64,000 bases of DNA from contig NZ_JABFHO010000001.1 in NCBI RefSeq assembly GCF_013404085.1, forward strand, positions 4,043,501 to 4,107,500, in the 5' to 3' direction. The translations under genes and the position numbers were made by a program. This document shows positions 55,655 to 64,000 of this stretch, in pieces. Source of the DNA: Winogradskyella helgolandensis. GTDB lineage: Bacteria > Bacteroidota > Bacteroidia > Flavobacteriales > Flavobacteriaceae. Below the pieces are notes generated by a model that did not search any database, was not told the DNA's origin, and saw only the letters and a list, made by a program, of their open reading frames with translations. How positions within the stretch are numbered: the first letter of the stretch is position 1; each line of letters starts with the position of its first letter.

Positions 55655-56581
55655 TTAATTATTTTTTACAGTTTGAATAAAAATATCACTAGCTGAAGGT
55701 ATCACTTCTACAAAATGATGCACTTCTGCTTTTGATGTTAAAAATGACAATAAATCATTTGGTGATGCCTGTTCTCCTAGTTTAATATTCAACTTAATAT
55801 CATCATTCAAGTTTTTAAAAGTTGCAGGTAGTACTTCAAATTTATCTTGAATTTCAGCAAATACTTTGTCTTTATTTAAGGATTCTAATCCCACTTCGAA
55901 CGTATTTGTTTTGAACTGACGTTTTATATCGTTTAATTTTCCGTCGAGTACTTTATTAGACTTATGAATTAAAGCAATATGATCGCATAATTCTTCCACC
56001 GATTCCATTCTATGTGTTGAAAAAATCACAGTAGCACCTTCATCTCTTAACTGTAAAATCTCATCTTTAATCAAATTGGCATTAATAGGATCGAACCCAG
56101 AAAAAGGCTCATCAAAAATCAACAGTTTTGGTCGGTGAAGTACCGTTACAATAAACTGTATTTTTTGAGCTTGTCCTTTACTTAATTCTTGGATTTTCTT
56201 ATTCCACCAATCACCTATTTCTAGTTTATCGAACCAGTATTTTAATCTTTCTTTGGCCTCTGTTTTGGTTAAGCCTTTTAACTGTGCCAAATACAAACAT
56301 TGCTCACCAACTTTCATGGATTTATACAATCCGCGTTCTTCTGGCAAATAACCAATATCTCTAATGTGCTCTGATTTTAGCGGCTGCCCATCTAATAGCA
56401 CGGCACCTTCATCAGGCATAGTAATTTGATTAATTATACGGATCAGTGTGGTTTTTCCTGCTCCATTTGGGCCAAGTAAACCAAAGATGCTACCTTTTGG
56501 TACAGCAATAGATACTTGATTTAGTGCTTTAAAATTCCCGAAACTTTTTGAAACGGAATTAGCAACTAATAAGTCATTCAT
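55655..56581 (-). CDS. ABC transporter ATP-binding protein, NatA-like
   Basis: A 308-residue cytoplasmic ATPase. Walker A GPNGAGKTT begins at residue 37; the Q-loop region is IGYLPEERGLY; the signature is LSKGQAQKIQF; Walker B is LLIFDEPFSGFDPINANLI; the switch histidine is in FSTHRMES. A C-terminal extension (about residues 220-308) is typical of NatA and related drug/sodium exporters. It works with the adjacent permease. It is the first gene of the minus-strand operon, and 383 bases separate it from dnaJ. No clear promoter box is visible upstream. Confidence 0.92.
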   Translation of the reverse strand: MNDLLVANSVSKSFGNFKALNQVSIAVPKGSIFGLLGPNGAGKTTLIRIINQITMPDEGAVLLDGQPLKSEHIRDIGYLPEERGLYKSMKVGEQCLYLAQLKGLTKTEAKERLKYWFDKLEIGDWWNKKIQELSKGQAQKIQFIVTVLHRPKLLIFDEPFSGFDPINANLIKDEILQLRDEGATVIFSTHRMESVEELCDHIALIHKSNKVLDGKLNDIKRQFKTNTFEVGLESLNKDKVFAEIQDKFEVLPATFKNLNDDIKLNIKLGEQASPNDLLSFLTSKAEVHHFVEVIPSASDIFIQTVKNN

Positions 56582-56849
56582 ATTAAACTAGATTTTTAGG
56601 GTGTGGTTATTACGTAAATATATTAAATGTTATAGATTCTAAATTAAGAATATGATACTATTTGTGTAAATTTTGAATATTTCCATCAGTTACCAGAAAA
56701 GTTAGAATATTATTCAACCAAATTTTAATGCTTCTTAAGATTTTTTAAGGTGATTGAGAAGGTGATTTGAATGAAACAATTGTTTTACTTGATGCATTAT
56801 TAATTCCCAAAAAGACTCTGAATCAAAACCTTATCACTACAAAAAACAA

Positions 56850-56926
56850 AACCCACCCTTATGGTTAGACAAGGATGGGAAAAAATTGCTATGAAAAAGA
56901 AAAATTACCGCTAATTAGATTAGCGA
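56850..56926 (+). ncRNA. candidate two-hairpin structured element
   Basis: Read on the + strand: hairpin 1, CCCACCCTT/AAGGATGGG (56852-56860 with 56871-56879, one mismatch, 10-base loop); a purine-rich spacer containing ATGAAAAAGAAAAATTACCG; then a perfect hairpin 2, CGCTAAT-TAG-ATTAGCG (56909-56925). The spacer includes a tiny frame, MKKKNYR. A simpler reading is that hairpin 1, on the minus strand, is only the dnaJ terminator. I recall a 'Flavo-1' structured RNA in flavobacteria, but cannot say whether this is it. Confidence 0.3.
56852..56879 (-). terminator. likely dnaJ terminator
   Basis: On the minus strand the stem CCCATCCTT/AAGGGTGGG (one mismatch) is followed by TTTTGTTTTTTG, about 85 bases after the dnaJ stop. 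Confidence 0.55.
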
Positions 56927-56964
56927 TAAATCAAATATACTAAATTTTATTAAATAGGCACCCT

Positions 56965-58089
56965 TTATGAAAACATATCTTTCACCTTTTCAAAAAAAGA
57001 TTTATCTGAGCTTTCTGGTTTAGGTTCAAAATGCTCATCTTCTTTCATACTTTCAAAAAATGCTTTTTGCTTTTTATTTAAAGTCTTTGGCGTCCAAACG
57101 TTTACATGAACTAGTAAATCTCCTTTACCATAACCATTGATGCTCGGAATACCTTTACCTCTTAGTCTTAATATTTTACCAGACTGCACTCCTGGTTCAA
57201 TCTTTATTCTCACTTTACCAGTAACGGTGTCTATTTCTTTAGAGTTTCCTAAAACAGCATCTGGTAGACTTACATACATATCGTAATGTAAATTATCACC
57301 TTCACGCTTTAAAGTGGCATGTTCTTCTTCTTGAATGGCAACTAATAAATCACCTGCAATACCATTTCCTGGTGCATCATTACCTTTACCTGTAACTTTA
57401 AGTTGCATACCATCTACAACACCTGCCGGTATTTTAACAGTAACGGTTTCATCAGAAACTTTTAAACCATGTGCATCTGCATCTGCCGGCTTTTTATCAA
57501 TAATTTGTCCGGCACCTCCACAAGTAGGACACGCTGCTGCTGTTTGCATACGACCTAAAATAGTATTGGTAACTCTAGTGACTTGACCAGCACCATTACA
57601 CGTACTACATGTTTTATAAGTTGTACCTGGTGCTTGAATTTTACGTTTTACTTTAATCTTCTTTTCAACTCCGTTAGCAACATCTTCTAGAGATAAAGTA
57701 ACACGAATACGTAAGTTACTACCTTTAACAACACGTTGTTGTCTTCCGCCTCCACCAAAGCCACTAAAACCGCCTCCACCTCCGAAGCCTCCTCCGAAGA
57801 TATCACCAAACTGACTGAATATATCATCCATATTCATACCGCCTCCGCCACCAAAGCCACCACTGCCATCAAAGGCTTGGTGACCAAATTGGTCATAACG
57901 TGCTTTTTTGTCAGCATTACTTAAAACTTCGTATGCTTCTGCTGCCTTTTTAAACTTCTCTTCAGCACTTGAATCATCAGGATTTTTATCTGGATGATAT
58001 TTTAATGCCATTTTACGATAAGCTTTTTTTATTTCAGCATCTGATGCTCCTTTACTTATTCCTAATATCTCGTAATAATCTTCTTTCAT
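56965..58089 (-). CDS. dnaJ: chaperone DnaJ (Hsp40)
   Basis: A 374-residue co-chaperone of DnaK. The start is ATG 58089 ([10 protein letters not shown]); the codon before it is TTG. The J domain (1-70) has the HPD motif at 32-34. A Gly/Phe-rich region (about 75-115) follows. The zinc region has only two CxxCxGxG motifs, CSTCNGAG and CPTCGGAG, against four in E. coli DnaJ, so one zinc centre is missing. The C-terminal substrate-binding domains follow ([34 protein letters not shown]), ending in [20 protein letters not shown]. It lies 52 bases downstream of grpE, in the usual heat-shock operon order. Confidence 0.97.
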   Translation of the reverse strand: MKEDYYEILGISKGASDAEIKKAYRKMALKYHPDKNPDDSSAEEKFKKAAEAYEVLSNADKKARYDQFGHQAFDGSGGFGGGGGMNMDDIFSQFGDIFGGGFGGGGGFSGFGGGGRQQRVVKGSNLRIRVTLSLEDVANGVEKKIKVKRKIQAPGTTYKTCSTCNGAGQVTRVTNTILGRMQTAAACPTCGGAGQIIDKKPADADAHGLKVSDETVTVKIPAGVVDGMQLKVTGKGNDAPGNGIAGDLLVAIQEEEHATLKREGDNLHYDMYVSLPDAVLGNSKEIDTVTGKVRIKIEPGVQSGKILRLRGKGIPSINGYGKGDLLVHVNVWTPKTLNKKQKAFFESMKEDEHFEPKPESSDKSFFEKVKDMFS

Positions 58090-58141
58090 CAACTAATTTA
58101 TTCTTGATTTTCGCAGCAACGTGCAAACTCGTATTTCAATA

Positions 58142-58699
58142 TTATTGTCCAATAACCACTTTTGGATAACGAATAACTTTGTCACCTAATTTATAACCAC
58201 GCTCAATAACATCAATGATTTTCCCTTTTAGATCATCCGTTGGTGCCGGAATTTGAGTGATTGCTTCATGGTGATCTGCGTTAAAAGTATCACCTTGTCT
58301 TACTTCAATTTTAGATAAGCCTTTTTGCTCTAAAGTATTAAGCAATTTATTATAGATTATTGAGACTCCTTTCCTTAATTCTTCAGCTTCTTTATCATCT
58401 TCAATATGTGATAAAGCACGTTCAAAATCATCTAAAACGGGTAACATTGCAACGACAACATCTTGACTTGCTGTTTTAAACAACTCTATGCGTTCTTTGC
58501 TTGTTCTTTTTTTGTAGTTTTCAAATTCTGCAAACAGGCGCATAAATTTATCTTTCTCAGCAACCACTTGATCTTGTAATTGTTCTTCTGGAGTTCTTAA
58601 ATCCTTTTGTTGCTCTTCTACTTCAGCTTCTGCTGTAGTTGTAGCCTGATCCTCAACTTGTGAATCTTCTACGCTATTATTTTTATCTTTTTTACTCAT
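58142..58699 (-). CDS. grpE: nucleotide exchange factor GrpE
   Basis: A 185-residue cytoplasmic protein that releases ADP from DnaK. I choose ATG 58699 (MSKKDKNNSVEDSQ), since the alternative TTG at 58723 falls almost on the predicted transcription start. An acidic N-terminal tail is followed by a coiled coil (LQDQVVAEKDKFMRLFAEFE, NYKKRTSKERIELFK) and the beta head domain (VRQGDTFNADHHEAITQIPA, IIDVIERGYKLGDKVIRYPK, VVIGQ), all as in the family. First gene of grpE-dnaJ. Confidence 0.96.
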   Translation of the reverse strand: MSKKDKNNSVEDSQVEDQATTTAEAEVEEQQKDLRTPEEQLQDQVVAEKDKFMRLFAEFENYKKRTSKERIELFKTASQDVVVAMLPVLDDFERALSHIEDDKEAEELRKGVSIIYNKLLNTLEQKGLSKIEVRQGDTFNADHHEAITQIPAPTDDLKGKIIDVIERGYKLGDKVIRYPKVVIGQ

Positions 58700-58732
58700 T
58701 TTGAGTTCTTTTATAACTTTCAATTAGATTGG

Positions 58733-58764
58733 CAAAAGTACTGCCATTATTATAAAAATGTCAA
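58733..58764 (-). promoter_or_regulatory. grpE-dnaJ promoter
   Basis: On the minus strand: TTG (58762-58764), a 21-base spacer, then TACTTTTG (58733-58740), an exact TAnnTTTG. The predicted start is about 28 bases before ATG 58699. It has the form of a primary-sigma promoter; no heat-shock operator such as a CIRCE inverted repeat is seen. Confidence 0.75.
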
Positions 58765-58809
58765 AATGTCATTAACATTTTTTTATCATACTTTAAACGC
58801 AGTATTTTA

Positions 58810-58817
58810 TATCTTTG
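58810..58817 (+). promoter_or_regulatory. -7 element TATCTTTG before the YceI gene
   Basis: Exact TAnnTTTG, 31 bases before ATG 58849, giving a leader of about 25 bases. No clear TTG -33 element at the usual distance. Located in the divergent gap with grpE. Confidence 0.5.
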
Positions 58818-58848
58818 TTTTTAACAACTCAAATAAAAAGACACTAAA

Positions 58849-59505
58849 ATGAAATCAAATTTTTTAAAATTTTTTACGCTGATTGCTGTAATTACATTTT
58901 CAAGTTGCGGAGATAAAGCCAAAGAAGCTAGCACAACAGAGACTAAAGATGCTGCAGTTGCTAAATCTAGTTCTATTAATTACGCTGTTAATCCAGAAGA
59001 ATCGACAATTGAATGGAAAGGTTTTAAACCAACCGGCTCACATTATGGTACCATTGGTATTAATGTCGGGAAATTAAACATTAATGGAGGAGCTATCGAA
59101 GGAGGAAAATTCGTTATTGATATGACCAATATTGTGGTCAAGGATATTCCAGCTGAAGAAGAAGGTAATGCAAAATTGACGACTCACCTTAAGAGTGACG
59201 ATTTTTTTGATGCTCAAGCACATCCTAATGCTATATTTGATGTTACTGGCATGGAGACTATTGACGGAAAATCAATGCTTTCTGGTAATTTAACCCTTAA
59301 AGAAACAACGAATAACATCAGTTTCCCAGTAGCAATTTCTTTTACTGACGATAATAGTATGACATTGACTAGTGAAACGTTTACCATAGACCGTTCTAAA
59401 TGGAATGTTAAATATGGTTCAAAATCATTTTTTGATAATTTAGGTGATAAATTTATTAATAATGAAATTGAATTGAAAATAAGCTTAGTAGCGAATAAAG
59501 TGTAA
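58849..59505 (+). CDS. YceI-family lipoprotein
   Basis: A 218-residue protein. The N-terminus MKSNFLKFFTLIAVITFSSC has a lipobox with Cys20, so it is a lipoprotein, followed by a charged linker (GDKAKEASTTETKDA). The YceI lipocalin-like domain covers about residues 45-218: PEESTIEWKGFKPTGSHYGT, LTTHLKSDDFFDAQAHPNAI, GNLTLKETTNNISFPVAISF, TIDRSKWNVKYGSKSF. Members bind polyisoprenoid or fatty-acid-like ligands in a barrel. Probably attached to the inner or outer membrane. A terminator follows. Confidence 0.9.
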   Translation: MKSNFLKFFTLIAVITFSSCGDKAKEASTTETKDAAVAKSSSINYAVNPEESTIEWKGFKPTGSHYGTIGINVGKLNINGGAIEGGKFVIDMTNIVVKDIPAEEEGNAKLTTHLKSDDFFDAQAHPNAIFDVTGMETIDGKSMLSGNLTLKETTNNISFPVAISFTDDNSMTLTSETFTIDRSKWNVKYGSKSFFDNLGDKFINNEIELKISLVANKV

Positions 59506-59527
59506 TTAGAGAAGAGTTTCATAAAAA

Positions 59528-59556
59528 AGCAGTCATTTTAATGGCTGCTTTTTTTA
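59528..59556 (+). terminator. terminator of the YceI gene
   Basis: AGCAGTCATT (59528-59537) pairs with AATGGCTGCT (59540-59549) with one G-T wobble, then a run of seven T residues. The drawn loop is two bases, so the top pairs are likely open. Confidence 0.8.
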
Positions 59557-59610
59557 TTTCAATCAAATTGAGTTGTTTACCAACAAAAAAATATCTAAAT
59601 CCTTTGCATA

Positions 59611-59637
59611 AAAAAATCCCCAGTTAAGGGGATTTTT
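59611..59637 (-). terminator. terminator of the repeat-protein gene
   Basis: AAAAAATCCCC (59611-59621) pairs with GGGGATTTTT (59628-59637), loop AGTTAA. It is symmetric and lies 33 bases beyond the minus-strand stop at 59670; it can act on both strands. Confidence 0.85.
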
Positions 59638-59669
59638 AGGAACTCTATATATTAACTAGCACAACGTAA

Positions 59670-62600
59670 TTAGTGCTTTATAAAGCGTTTGGTTATAAGT
59701 TTATTTTCAACTTTGAATTGGATAAAATAGACGCCTTCATCGAATCTCTTCACCTCTACTTGACTGAGCAATTTGTTGCTACTCCACACTTTTTTCCCAC
59801 CAATATCATAGATACTTATTTGAGAAATGGTCAGGTTGGTTTCAAAATATAACATATCTGATGTTGGATTTGGATATAAACGAATAGCGTTTGATTCCTC
59901 AACCTCATCCTCAATTCCCAATGCTGTATCTATAACCGTTACAATTACGGTTACTGAACTCATATTTCCGTGGCCATCGTCAACCGTTAAAACCACAGGA
60001 TACTCACCTTCCATGGTAAATGTATCCACATCAATACTCAACGTCATACTACCACAGTTATCGAAAGAACCATTATCAACATCACTAGCCAAAATAGTAA
60101 CTGATCCATTACTTTCTAAATCTACTGATATATCCTGACCTATAGCCGTTGGACTTATAGGGTCTTCTACTGTAACAGTTGCCGCAGCACTGTCAGAGTT
60201 ACCACTAGCATCCGTAACCGTTAATGTCACTGAATTAGTACCAATAGAACTACAATCGAAACTAGAAATATCTAAGGTCTGACTAGCAATAGCACAATTA
60301 TCTGTAGAATTATTATCTATTTGACTTGCTGTAATTGTGGCCATGCCATTGGCATCTAATTGCACAGTGATGTTTTGTACTACAGCTACAGGATTTTCAG
60401 ATTCTTCTACCGTTACAATCGCTGTTGCAGAACCTATATTATTACTGGCATCGGTAACCGAAAGGGTGACTGTATTTTCACCGATATCATCACAAGTAAA
60501 ACTTGTAATATCTAAGCTACTGCTAGCGATACTACAATTATCTGTAGAACCGTTTTCAACTTGTGAAGGCATAATACTTACATTTCCAGTAGCATCTAGC
60601 TGAACGGTTATGTTTTGAGTTACAACGGTTGGGTTTATACCATCTTCCACGGTGACTACAGCGGTTTCTGCGTCGGAATTTCCACTGCCATCAACAACAC
60701 TTAATGTTACCGTGTTTGTGCCTAAATCAGCACAGGTAAAATCCGTAATATCCAAACTAGTGCTTGCAATACCACAATTATCCGTTGAGCTATTATCTAT
60801 CATTCCTGGAGTAATAGTCGCATTACCATTTGCGTCTAATTGCACGGTAATATTCTGCGTTATGGCGGTTGGATTTTCAGCTTCCTGAACTGTCACCACA
60901 GCTGTTGCTGTACCTGTATTATTGCTAGCATCAGTGACCGACAATGTTACCGTATTTTCACCTATATCATCACAGGTAAAACTGGTCATATCTAAACTAC
61001 TATTGGCAATACCACAGTTATCTGTAGAACCGTTTTCTATTTGTGCAGTCGTAATACTGACATTTCCGGTAGCATCTAATTGAACGGTTATATTTTGAGT
61101 AACAACGGATGGATTAATATCATCTTCAACTGTTACCACGGCGGTTTCCGTATCTGAATTTCCACTGCCATCTGTAACGGTTAAGGTCACGGTGTTTTCA
61201 CCAAGATCATCACAATCAAAACTCGTAATATCGATACTTTTACTTGCTATCGCACAATTATCGGTGGACAGATCTAAATCATCGGCTGTAATTGAAGCTT
61301 CACCATTAGCATCTAATTGCACTGTAATATTCTGAGTGATGGCGATTGGTGCCACAGTTTCTTCTACTGTAACAGTTGCCGCAGCACTGTCAGAATTACC
61401 ACTAGCATCCGTAACCGTTAATGTCACTGTATTAGAACCTATAGAACTACAATCAAAACTAGAAATATCTAGGGTCTGGCTAGCAATACCACAATTGTCA
61501 GTAGAATTATTATCTATTTGACTTGCTGTAATTGTGGCCACGCCATTGGCATCTAATTGCACAGTGATGTTTTGTGCTACAGCTACAGGGTTTTCAGATT
61601 CTTCTACGGTGACAATCGCGGTTGCAGAACCTATATTATTACTCGCATCGGTAACCGAAAGGGTGACTGTATTTTCACCGATATCATCACAGGTAAAACT
61701 TGTAATATCTAAATTACTACTAGCGATACTACAATTATCTATAGAACCATTTTCAACTTGTGAAGGCATAATACTGGCATTTCCAGTAGCATCCAGCTGA
61801 ACGGTTATGTCTTGAGTTACAACGGTTGGGTTTATACCATCTTCAACGGTGACTACAGCGGTTTCCGTATCGGAATTTCCACTACCATCAACAACACTTA
61901 AAGTTACCGTGTTTGTACCTAAATCATCACAGGTAAAATCCGTAATATCCAAACTAGTGCTTGCAACAGCACAATTGTCCGTTGAGCTATTATCTATCAT
62001 ATCTGGAGTAATAGTCGCATTACCATTTGCATCTAATTGCACGGTAATATCCTGGGTTATGGCGGTTGGATCTTCAGCTTCCTGAACCGTCACCACAGCT
62101 GTTGCTGTACCTGTATTATTGCTAGCATCAGTAACCGACAATGTTACCGTATTTTCACCGGCATCGTCACAAGTAAAACTGGTCATATCTAAACTACTAT
62201 TGGCAATACCACAGTTATCTGTAGAACCGTTTTCTATTTGTGCGACCGTAATACTGACATTTCCAGTAGCATCTAATTGAACGGTTATATTTTGAGTCAC
62301 AACAACTGGATTAATATCATCTTCAACCGTTACCACAGCAGTTTCCGTATCTGAATTCCCACTGCCATCTGTAACGGTTAAGGTCACGGTATTTTCACCA
62401 AGATCATCACAATCAAAACTCGTAATATCGATACTTTTACTTGCTATCGCACAATTATCGGTGGACAGATCTAAATCATCCGCTGTAATTAACGCTTCAC
62501 CATTAGCATCTAATTGCACCGTAATATTCTGAGTAATGGCGATTGGTGCCACAGTTTCTTCTACTGTAACGGTTGCATTCACCGTATTTGTATTTCCACT

Positions 62601-64000
62601 AGTATCAGTGACAGTAAAAGCTACGGTATTCTCGCCAATGTTGCTACAATCAAACGATGACACATCAACGCTTTTACTTGCAATACTACAATCATCAGTT
62701 GAGCCATTGTCTAAATCATCTCCTGTAATTGTTGCTTCTCCATTGGCATCCAACTGTACTGTAATATTTTGAGCCACAGCCACAGGATCGTTACTATCCA
62801 AAACGGTTATAGTTACATTCTGTGTACTTACTTTATCCTCGGCATCTGTAGCTGTGATGACTACTGTATTTTCACCGATGTCGTCACATGTATAATCGAA
62901 TTGGGTTTGGTTTAACACTACTGAAACCAATTCACAATCATCATACGTGCCATTATTGACATCAGCTAAAGTGATGCTTCCTTCTCCATTTTCATCCAAA
63001 ACAACTGTAATGTCTGAATATACCACTATGGTTGGTGGTAAATTATCGTAAATCTCAATTTCTTCTGCCAATCTATAAAGACCATAGTTTCCAAGTTCAT
63101 TTTTAACCGAAATCCAAACATCATGAATATCACAAGTAACCTCTGTTGTAGGAATTTCTATAGTATACTCATCTGGATTTTCTGTGGCTGTGATACTTAG
63201 TTCTGTTCCTAAGTCAAAACCAAATGCCGCATCATATAAAAATTCTGCATCTGTTAATGGCGATACAGTATCGGTTTCAAAAATCTCATTATCTATAAGA
63301 TAAAATGTTTTCCTATCGTATAAACTCCAAGTGCCGTCTAAATTTTGAGTCCGTAAGCCTAATTCATGATAACCACTTTCTAAAGTTCCTAAAGGAATTG
63401 TAAAGTTCTCAGTTAACTGATTTGGATTTCCTGTAATGGCAAGTTCGGTTCCGTTCCCTGGTCCTGGGTCTGAATCGAACCAATACTCCGCGGCCGCTAA
63501 ATTAATTACGTCTTCACTCCCTGAGATTTCCTGAGAAACATAAAAGGTAACCCTATCATATAAACTCCAGGTGCCCTCTAAATTTTGAATCCGTAAGCCT
63601 ATTTGATGAAAACCTTCATCTAAAGTTCCTAAAGGAATTGCAAAACTTTCTGTAAGTTCTGCAGGATTTCCTGTGATAGCTAAAGTGGTTCCATTCCCTG
63701 GCCCTGGATCTGAATCCATCCAATATTCTGCCGCTGCTAGATTACTTATTGCCGACGAGCCCGAAAAAGGTTCACTGACATAAAACGTTACTGCTTTATA
63801 TAAACCCCAAGTATTAGCTTTGTCTTTCGCTCTAATGGTGAGCCTATGAAACCCTTGATCTAAGCCTGTTAACGGAATAGCTAAAGCTTGCGTTAGGTCT
63901 CCTGTATTTGTATTTGCGCTTATCTGCGTGCCACTACCAACACCTGGGTCTGTACCAAAATAATATTCTAAGTCTGTAATATTCTGTGCTGACACAGATG
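59670..64000 (-). CDS. giant HYR-like repeat protein with T9SS type A tail, N-terminus missing
   Basis: The frame is open to the right edge. The first residues visible are ...SVSAQNITDLEYYFG, which looks like the end of a signal peptide, so little more than the signal sequence is missing (over 1440 residues present). Four repeats of about 80 residues (AEYWMDSDPGPGNGTTLAIT, WSLYDRVTFYV) come first. Thirteen HYR-like repeats of about 80 residues follow, with a regular core (NITVQLDANG, STDNC, SFDC or SFTC, GENTVTLTVTD, TVTVE), each with a Cys pair. The C-terminus (RLYPNPTSDMLYFETNLTIS, YFIQFKVENKLITKRFIKH) is a type A sorting domain, cleaved by the T9SS sortase in studied species. Predicted surface adhesin. 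Confidence 0.88.
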   Translation of the reverse strand, partial: SVSAQNITDLEYYFGTDPGVGSGTQISANTNTGDLTQALAIPLTGLDQGFHRLTIRAKDKANTWGLYKAVTFYVSEPFSGSSAISNLAAAEYWMDSDPGPGNGTTLAITGNPAELTESFAIPLGTLDEGFHQIGLRIQNLEGTWSLYDRVTFYVSQEISGSEDVINLAAAEYWFDSDPGPGNGTELAITGNPNQLTENFTIPLGTLESGYHELGLRTQNLDGTWSLYDRKTFYLIDNEIFETDTVSPLTDAEFLYDAAFGFDLGTELSITATENPDEYTIEIPTTEVTCDIHDVWISVKNELGNYGLYRLAEEIEIYDNLPPTIVVYSDITVVLDENGEGSITLADVNNGTYDDCELVSVVLNQTQFDYTCDDIGENTVVITATDAEDKVSTQNVTITVLDSNDPVAVAQNITVQLDANGEATITGDDLDNGSTDDCSIASKSVDVSSFDCSNIGENTVAFTVTDTSGNTNTVNATVTVEETVAPIAITQNITVQLDANGEALITADDLDLSTDNCAIASKSIDITSFDCDDLGENTVTLTVTDGSGNSDTETAVVTVEDDINPVVVTQNITVQLDATGNVSITVAQIENGSTDNCGIANSSLDMTSFTCDDAGENTVTLSVTDASNNTGTATAVVTVQEAEDPTAITQDITVQLDANGNATITPDMIDNSSTDNCAVASTSLDITDFTCDDLGTNTVTLSVVDGSGNSDTETAVVTVEDGINPTVVTQDITVQLDATGNASIMPSQVENGSIDNCSIASSNLDITSFTCDDIGENTVTLSVTDASNNIGSATAIVTVEESENPVAVAQNITVQLDANGVATITASQIDNNSTDNCGIASQTLDISSFDCSSIGSNTVTLTVTDASGNSDSAAATVTVEETVAPIAITQNITVQLDANGEASITADDLDLSTDNCAIASKSIDITSFDCDDLGENTVTLTVTDGSGNSDTETAVVTVEDDINPSVVTQNITVQLDATGNVSITTAQIENGSTDNCGIANSSLDMTSFTCDDIGENTVTLSVTDASNNTGTATAVVTVQEAENPTAITQNITVQLDANGNATITPGMIDNSSTDNCGIASTSLDITDFTCADLGTNTVTLSVVDGSGNSDAETAVVTVEDGINPTVVTQNITVQLDATGNVSIMPSQVENGSTDNCSIASSSLDITSFTCDDIGENTVTLSVTDASNNIGSATAIVTVEESENPVAVVQNITVQLDANGMATITASQIDNNSTDNCAIASQTLDISSFDCSSIGTNSVTLTVTDASGNSDSAAATVTVEDPISPTAIGQDISVDLESNGSVTILASDVDNGSFDNCGSMTLSIDVDTFTMEGEYPVVLTVDDGHGNMSSVTVIVTVIDTALGIEDEVEESNAIRLYPNPTSDMLYFETNLTISQISIYDIGGKKVWSSNKLLSQVEVKRFDEGVYFIQFKVENKLITKRFIKH
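60153..62546 (-). repeat. two 1197-bp superunits of five HYR-like repeats
   Basis: Superunit 1 is 61350-62546 (repeats 2-6 in this window) and superunit 2 is 60153-61349 (repeats 7-11). Corresponding points are exactly 1197 bases apart, for example the proline codon at the start of each unit at 62546, 61349 and 60152. By hand I count about 24 differences in 399 residues between the two copies, while repeats next to each other are much less alike. One block of five was therefore copied as a whole. Confidence 0.92.

Larger units (their letters stand above)
56582..56964. other. 383-bp gap between dnaJ and the ABC operon
   Basis: No convincing gene. The right-hand part contains a terminator-like hairpin (56852-56879) and a perfect 7-bp hairpin (56909-56925), described separately. 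The left-hand part (56582-56840) is AT-rich with nothing I recognise; the promoter of the ABC operon must lie there or the operon must be read through from dnaJ. Confidence 0.45.

Noticed and set aside
60337..62772. Series of + strand reading frames of about 78-88 codons repeating every 1197 bases
   Set aside because: They are the antisense of the HYR-like repeats; their regular recurrence follows from the repeats, and they have no start context or family.
1..64000. Search for tRNA, rRNA, insertion sequences, integrases, prophage and restriction genes
   Set aside because: None could be recognised in the sequence; the repeats are internal to genes.

Overview
This AT-rich window of about 64 kb looks like part of the chromosome of a marine-type member of the Flavobacteriaceae (Bacteroidota). 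The evidence is the many secreted proteins ending in type IX secretion system (T9SS) sorting domains (type B, gliding-motility-associated CHU_C type, and one type A 'YPNPT' tail), promoters of the Bacteroidota form TTG-N18-21-TAnnTTTG, poor Shine-Dalgarno sequences, and flavobacterial housekeeping genes. No tRNA, rRNA, CRISPR array, insertion sequence or phage gene was seen.

Region 1 (1-37.6 kb). After the 3' end of an ABC-2 permease gene come nine consecutive + strand genes for large secreted proteins with signal peptides and C-terminal type B sorting domains. Three (443-8150) form a tight operon. Five (8604-31773) carry a 'choice-of-anchor L' type head followed by 2 to 14 two-cysteine repeats of about 90 residues with an acidic CDxDxDG motif. 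Two (32086-37582) carry an IPT/TIG-like head, a lamin-tail-like domain, an Ig-like domain and exact 222-bp (74-residue) repeats. The array looks like a modular factory of surface adhesins: heads, stalks and sorting tails are found in different combinations, and stalk repeats have been duplicated recently. No PorP/SprF-type partner gene lies among them.

Region 2 (37.7-49.6 kb) is mostly housekeeping: uvrB, a TerB-like small protein, a secreted alpha/beta-hydrolase, a half-length DUF1456 protein, sucC, a stand-alone ACT-domain protein divergent from lysA, an AI-2E family membrane protein, and a large tricorn-like protease followed by a 39-residue membrane peptide.

Region 3 (49.6-58.7 kb) is on the minus strand. 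A probable operon runs ABC ATPase, ABC permease, MscS-type channel, orphan NtrC-like response regulator without a DNA-binding domain, PPK2-type polyphosphate kinase, and perhaps a carboxypeptidase-regulatory-domain protein. Upstream of it lies grpE-dnaJ with a near-perfect Bacteroidota promoter, and between the two is a 383-bp gap with a two-hairpin element.

Region 4 (58.8-64 kb) holds a YceI-family lipoprotein and, on the minus strand, most of a giant repeat protein with a type A T9SS tail. Its HYR-like repeats show an exact 1197-bp higher-order duplication of five domains; its start lies beyond the right edge.
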